The notes beneath the pieces are model-generated. The model worked only from the letters and a program-made list of their open reading frames with translations, searched no databases and was not told where the DNA came from. Below, one piece after another: positions 60,083-64,000 of a stretch of DNA of 64,000 nt; within the stretch, counting starts at the first letter, position 1; the number at the start of each line of letters is the position of its first letter. Source of the DNA: Halorubrum sp. Hd13 (GTDB taxonomy: Archaea; Halobacteriota; Halobacteria; Halobacteriales; Haloferacaceae); contig NZ_NHOY01000096.1 of the NCBI RefSeq assembly GCF_002252755.1, positions 1 to 64,000 on the forward strand, in the 5' to 3' direction. Both the position numbers and the translations under genes were made by a program.

Positions 60083-60892
60083 ATGGCCTCGCTCACCGAC
60101 CACCTGTCCGATCTCGTCGAGGACGCGGACGCGGTGCTCCTGTTCTCGCCGACGAGCTCGTTTCACGACCGGTTTGAGGACGGCGACACGGATATCGTCG
60201 TCGTCGCCCCCGACAACGACGTCGACGCCGACACGTTCGTCGAGCTCCCCCTCCCGTTCGACAACGTGAAAGACCGGGTCCGGTTCGGGATCGAGGGCGC
60301 GATGGACGCCGACCTCGTCTCCGAGGGCGACGAGGTGGTCTGCATCGCGTCGGTCTTCGACGGGGGGTCGGACGCGGTGATCCGCGTCACCGTCGACGAG
60401 ACGGTCCACACGGGGATCTACGACCTGTTCGTCAACTCCCGGGCCGAGCCGAGCGTCATCCGCGACGTGTTCGAAGTCGCGATCGAGCTCGGACAGAAGG
60501 GGCAGAAGGGGAAGCCGGTGGGCGCGCTGTTCGTCGTCGGCGACGCGGGGAAGGTGATGAACAAGTCCCGCCCGCTGTCGTACAACCCGTTCGAGAAGTC
60601 GCACGTCCACGTCGGCGACCCCATCGTGAACGTGATGCTCAAGGAGTTCTCCCGACTGGACGGCGCGTTCGTCGTCTCCGACTCCGGGAAGATCGTCTCC
60701 GCCTACCGCTACCTCGAGCCGGGCGCGGAGGGCGTCGACATCCCGAAGGGGCTCGGCGCGCGCCACATGGCCGGCGGCGCGATCACTCGGGACACGAACG
60801 CGACCGCGATCGTGCTCTCGGAGTCGGACGGGCTCGTCCGTGCGTTCAAGGCGGGCGAACTCGTCTTGGAGATCGATCCGGAGGAGTACTGA
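60083..60892 (+). CDS. dacZ: diadenylate cyclase DacZ (c-di-AMP synthase)
   Basis: 269 residues from ATG 60083; the GTG at 60020 would add a non-conserved tail and lie before the promoter. The catalytic diadenylate cyclase motifs are LDGAFVVSDSGKIVSAYRYLEPG (DGA) and GARHMAGGAITRDTNATAIVLSESDGLVRAF (RHM in place of the bacterial RHR). DacZ condenses two ATP to c-di-AMP, and in Haloferax volcanii its level must be balanced and affects osmotic adaptation. Followed 6 nt later by an MscS gene. Confidence 0.93.
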   Translation: MASLTDHLSDLVEDADAVLLFSPTSSFHDRFEDGDTDIVVVAPDNDVDADTFVELPLPFDNVKDRVRFGIEGAMDADLVSEGDEVVCIASVFDGGSDAVIRVTVDETVHTGIYDLFVNSRAEPSVIRDVFEVAIELGQKGQKGKPVGALFVVGDAGKVMNKSRPLSYNPFEKSHVHVGDPIVNVMLKEFSRLDGAFVVSDSGKIVSAYRYLEPGAEGVDIPKGLGARHMAGGAITRDTNATAIVLSESDGLVRAFKAGELVLEIDPEEY

Positions 60893-60898
60893 CCACCC

Positions 60899-61687
60899 AT
60901 GCTCGCGGTACCGAACGCGCTGCGGGAGTTCGTGACGGGAGTCCCCGACAGGCTGTGGCTCGCCCTCTTCGTGATCGTCGTCGGGCTGGTCCTGGCGTAC
61001 GTCGTCGGGGTGATCAACCGCCGGCTGCTGACCCGCGCCGGCGTGCCGGAGGCGATCGAGGGGACCGCGTTCGAGCGAACCGTCCGCGAGTTCAACACGT
61101 CGACGGTGCGGATCTTAGCGCAGCTGTCCAGCTACTTCATCGTCGCCGTCGCCGTCATCGTCGCCCTCACCGTCGCCGAGGTCAACTACCTCGACCGGTT
61201 CTGGTCCTCGGTCGCCTCCTTCCTCCCGCGCCTCTTCGTCGCCGCGGTCGTCATGATCGTCGGCGTCGTCGTCGGCGACAAGGCGGAGCTGCTCGTCGCC
61301 GAGCGGCTCCGCGGAGTCAAGCTCCCGGAACTCGGCGTGTTGCCCCCGCTCGTCAAGTACAGCGTCGTGTACGTCGCCGCGCTGGTCGCGCTCGGACAGG
61401 TGGGCGTGCAGACGCTCGCGCTGGTCGTGCTGCTCGCCGCGTACGCGTTCGCGGTCGTGCTGTTCGCCGCGCTGGCGACGAAGGACCTCGTCGCGAGCGC
61501 GGCCGCCGGGGTGTTCCTCCTCCTCCGGCAGCCCTACGGCGTCGGCGACGAGGTGAAAGTCGCCGGCGAGCGCGGCATCGTCCAGGAGGTCGACCTGTTC
61601 GTCACCCACATCGAGGCGGACGGGGAGGACCACGTGATCCCGAACCACTCCGTGTTCCGCGACGGGATCGTCCTGATCCGGGAGTGA
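60899..61687 (+). CDS. MscS-family mechanosensitive channel, next to dacZ
   Basis: 262 residues with four or five helices. The MscS pore helix and following beta domain are recognisable: ASAAAGVFLLLRQPYGVGDEVKVAGERGIVQEVDLFVTHIEADGEDHVIPNHSVFRDG. It is shorter than E. coli MscS (286 aa) and has few C-terminal residues. It lies 6 nt after dacZ, so an operon is nearly certain. MscS opens under hypo-osmotic stress; c-di-AMP controls K+ and osmolyte systems in many prokaryotes. Confidence 0.92.
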   Translation: MLAVPNALREFVTGVPDRLWLALFVIVVGLVLAYVVGVINRRLLTRAGVPEAIEGTAFERTVREFNTSTVRILAQLSSYFIVAVAVIVALTVAEVNYLDRFWSSVASFLPRLFVAAVVMIVGVVVGDKAELLVAERLRGVKLPELGVLPPLVKYSVVYVAALVALGQVGVQTLALVVLLAAYAFAVVLFAALATKDLVASAAAGVFLLLRQPYGVGDEVKVAGERGIVQEVDLFVTHIEADGEDHVIPNHSVFRDGIVLIRE

Positions 61688-61804
61688 CGACGGCGGGCCG
61701 GGGTCGAGCGTGGGCCGCATGCTCCCGGTGGCGAGTCTCTGACCGTTCCCACGCCGTGGGAGTAGCTATCACGATATAACTGGCGGGCGGTCCGAGACGC
61801 AACT

Positions 61805-62464
61805 ATGAGCCACGACGACGCCGTCGCCTGCGAGGGGTGGGACGCGAGCGAGTGCGAGGGCACGGTCCACTGCCCGCCGCGGTGTCCGCGGTTCGTGGAC
61901 AAAGAGGGCGCCCGGTGGACGATCCGGCCGGCCGTCACGGAGGACGCCGCGCCGCTCGCCGAGATGTACGAGGGGTTCGAGACCGCGGACCGCGCGCAGG
62001 GGCTCCCCCCGGTGACGCGGGACCGCCGGGCGGAGTGGATCGAGTCGATGCTGCGCGAGGGGAGCAACGTGGTCGCCGAGCGCGACGGCGAGCTGTTCGG
62101 TCACGCGATGTACACGCCGACGGACGCGGCGCGTCCGGAGCTCGCCGTCTTCGTCCACCCGACTATGCAGGGACGGGGCGTCGGCACCGAGCTCTGCCGG
62201 CACGTGATCGCCGACGCCGCCGCCGGGGGTCGCGACGGACTCGAACTCCACGTCGAGAGCGGGAACCGCGTCGCGCGTCGCGTCTACCGGACCGTCGGGT
62301 TCGAACTCGCCGAGCGCCGCGGCGACCTCCGGATGGAGCTCGATCTGAACGACCCGATCGCGAGGGAGGTGCGCTGGCCGCCGCTCGCGCGGGAGGGCCC
62401 CGCGACGCCGGTCTCGGAGACGCCGTCGGACGCCGGTCGCTCTCCCGCCCCGGCCGACGACTGA
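61805..62464 (+). CDS. GNAT acetyltransferase with Cys-rich N-terminus
   Basis: 219 residues. The first 30 residues hold four cysteines (C9, C17, C23, C27) in a CEGWDASECEGTVHCPPRCPRF segment, probably a zinc site. The GNAT domain (about 37-180) has ELAVFVHPTMQGRGVGTELCRHVIADAAAGG and VESGNRVARRVYRTVGFEL, binding acetyl-CoA. The C-terminus is disordered. The acetylated substrate is unknown. Confidence 0.88.
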   Translation: MSHDDAVACEGWDASECEGTVHCPPRCPRFVDKEGARWTIRPAVTEDAAPLAEMYEGFETADRAQGLPPVTRDRRAEWIESMLREGSNVVAERDGELFGHAMYTPTDAARPELAVFVHPTMQGRGVGTELCRHVIADAAAGGRDGLELHVESGNRVARRVYRTVGFELAERRGDLRMELDLNDPIAREVRWPPLAREGPATPVSETPSDAGRSPAPADD

Positions 62465-62584
62465 CGCGGACGCGGCGCTGGCGACCGACCCGTCGAGTGC
62501 CGGACGGACCCCGCGCCGCCGGTCGCCTCGGCGACCCCCGCCACCGCAACCGTTAGGCCCGGCCGTCCCCAGGAACCGATAGCC

Positions 62585-64000
62585 GTGGAGGACGCCATCG
62601 AGTGGCTGCGGAACCGACCGTTCTACGAGGGACAGATCGCGGAGCACCGCCGGCTCCCCGCCCGCGAGCCCGCCTTCGGCGACGTCGACCTCTCGCCCCG
62701 GATGGCCGACGCGCTCTCGAAGCAGGGGATCGACCGCCTCTACCGCCACCAGACCGACGCGATCGAGGCGGTCCGCGACGGCGACGACGTCGTGCTCGCC
62801 ACCGAGACCGCGAGCGGGAAGTCGCTCGCGTACACCGTCCCCGCGTTCGAGGCCGCGATGGACCACGGGGGACGGACCCTCTACGTCGGCCCCCAGAACG
62901 CCCTGATCGCGGACCAAGAGGAGAGCCTGAGCGACCTCGCGCACGGGCTCGGCTTCGGGAGCGGGGTCTCCGTCGCGTCGTACACGGGCCGGCTCTCCCG
63001 GTCGGAGAAGCGGGCCGTGCGCGACCGCGAGCCGACCGTCCTGCTCTCGAATCCGGACATGCTCCACTACGCGCTACTGCCGTACGCCGGGCGGCTGTGG
63101 GAGTGGTTCTTCTCGTCGCTGGAGTACGTCGTGATCGACGAGGTCCACAGCTACCGCGGGGTGTTCGGCTCGCAGGTCGCCATGACCCTCCGTCGGCTCG
63201 CGCGGACCTGCGAGCGGTTCGGGTCGAGCCCCCGGTTCGTCTGCTGCTCGGCGACGATCAACAACCCCGTCGAACACGTCGCGGCGGTCACCGGGCGCGA
63301 CCCCGACGACATCGCCCTCGTCGACGAGGACGCGTCAGGACGGGGACCGCGAGACTGGGTGCTGTGGAACCCGCCGGAGTACGACGACGACTGGCAAGAA
63401 CGGGGGAGCGGCCGCCGGAAGTCGAGCCACACGGAGAGCAAGCGATTGTTCTGTGACCTCGTGACCGCCGGCGCCCAGACGCTGGCGTTCACCCGGGCGC
63501 GACAGACCGCCGAGCAGTACGCGACCGACAGCGCGAGCGACCTCCGCGACCGCGGCGAGCGCGAACTGGCGGGGAAGGTCGGGGCGTACCAGGCCGCCCT
63601 GACGAACGAGCGCCGACGGGAGATCGAGGCCGACCTCCACGCCGGCGAGCTGCGGGGCGTCTGGTCGACGAGCGCGCTCGAGCTCGGCGTCGACGTCGGG
63701 GGGCTCGACGCCGTCATCCTGGACGGCTACCCCGGCACGCGGATGTCGGCGTACCAGCGCGCGGGGCGAGCCGGGCGCGGCGACGACCCCGCGCTGGTCG
63801 TGATGGTCGGCGGCGAGGACCAGCTCGACCAGTACCTCATGCGCAACCCCCCCGACTTCTTCGAGGCGCCGCCGGAGGACGCCATCTGCGACCCCGAGAA
63901 CGGGCAGCTGCTCCCCGGGCACGTCGCCTGCGCGGCGGACGAGAGCTGGCTCTCGCCGGACGACGAGCGCTTCTTCGGCGAGTCGTTTCCGGGCGTCGTC
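62585..64000 (+). CDS. DEAD/DEAH helicase (Hrq1/DUF1998 type), truncated by window end
   Basis: 472 residues visible with no stop before the window end. GTG start at 62585. Helicase motifs: Walker A ETASGKS (about 77), DEVH (about 188), SATI, then motif IV-VI including STSALELGVDVGGLDAVILDGYPGT and QRAGRAGRG. The order fits SF2 helicases of the Hrq1/YprA group, whose full proteins are about 750-850 residues with a C-terminal DUF1998 domain. The latter part lies outside the window. A role in DNA repair is inferred. Confidence 0.9.
   Translation, partial: MEDAIEWLRNRPFYEGQIAEHRRLPAREPAFGDVDLSPRMADALSKQGIDRLYRHQTDAIEAVRDGDDVVLATETASGKSLAYTVPAFEAAMDHGGRTLYVGPQNALIADQEESLSDLAHGLGFGSGVSVASYTGRLSRSEKRAVRDREPTVLLSNPDMLHYALLPYAGRLWEWFFSSLEYVVIDEVHSYRGVFGSQVAMTLRRLARTCERFGSSPRFVCCSATINNPVEHVAAVTGRDPDDIALVDEDASGRGPRDWVLWNPPEYDDDWQERGSGRRKSSHTESKRLFCDLVTAGAQTLAFTRARQTAEQYATDSASDLRDRGERELAGKVGAYQAALTNERRREIEADLHAGELRGVWSTSALELGVDVGGLDAVILDGYPGTRMSAYQRAGRAGRGDDPALVVMVGGEDQLDQYLMRNPPDFFEAPPEDAICDPENGQLLPGHVACAADESWLSPDDERFFGESFPGVV

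Overview
The window is a stretch of chromosome from an extremely halophilic archaeon, most likely Halorubrum or a close relative. The proteins are very acidic and the DNA is GC-rich. Many genes start on ATG or GTG about 26-30 nt downstream of an A/T-rich TATA-like box, as in leaderless haloarchaeal mRNAs. Several genes belong to haloarchaeal families (HVO_0758 zinc finger, DacZ, uS10/mL48-like, HxlR/DoxX, GnaD/XacD-type dehydratase). Genes are tightly packed on both strands. No rRNA, tRNA, CRISPR array or transposase gene was recognised, and only one gap exceeds 300 bases (21293-21706). It holds a hairpin-rich non-coding element that looks like a dispersed Halorubrum repeat.

Layout. 1-7.2 kb: a PRC-barrel protein and a divergent hydroxy-acid oxidation locus (LutC-like LUD protein plus a LutB/LutA fusion, facing a GlcD/GlcF fusion). 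7.2-13.4 kb: a possible Fe-S nuclease (PD-ExK plus five Cys), a Nudix hydrolase, a uS10-like protein, an M20 amidohydrolase, a winged-helix/membrane-protein pair and a geranylgeranyl reductase. 13.4-18.7 kb: a complete four-gene BMP-type (nucleoside-like) ABC importer. 18.8-21.3 kb: phosphohexomutase, acylphosphatase and a zinc-knuckle protein. 21.4-21.7 kb: the structured repeat. 21.7-24.5 kb: an HxlR regulator divergent from DoxX, then VOC and flavin reductase genes, resembling the quinone/catechol-stress loci of Bacillus.

24.5-30.8 kb: a 39-residue microprotein, a DUF21 protein, a NatA/NatB-type ABC system whose first permease carries a C-terminal PrsW-like intramembrane protease domain, and a GYPECC-motif protein. 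30.8-40.4 kb: TRIC channel, DUF2797, CBS protein, BsuPI-like protein, MenD, DUF1028, GrpE, SurE, coiled-coil protein, acyltransferase and PurD. 40.5-48.5 kb: thioredoxin-domain YyaL-like protein, a second GGR-family oxidoreductase, TRAM protein, a sugar-acid dehydratase, a small ORF plus HTH gene, a PHP phosphoesterase and an MFS transporter.

48.6-64 kb: a DUF3179 lipoprotein overlapping a MerT-like membrane protein, MOSC, CysK, thioredoxin, glycosyltransferase, MFS transporter, HVO_0758 zinc finger, two overlapping Tat lipoproteins, aldo/keto reductase, the c-di-AMP synthase DacZ beside an MscS channel, an acetyltransferase with a Cys-rich N-terminus, and a DEAD/DEAH helicase truncated by the window end.

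The most distinctive observations are the ABC permease-PrsW fusion with its perfect 87-bp internal duplication, the redox-type HxlR cassette with paired operator-like repeats, the hairpin-rich element, the DacZ/MscS pair, and the candidate PD-ExK Fe-S nuclease.
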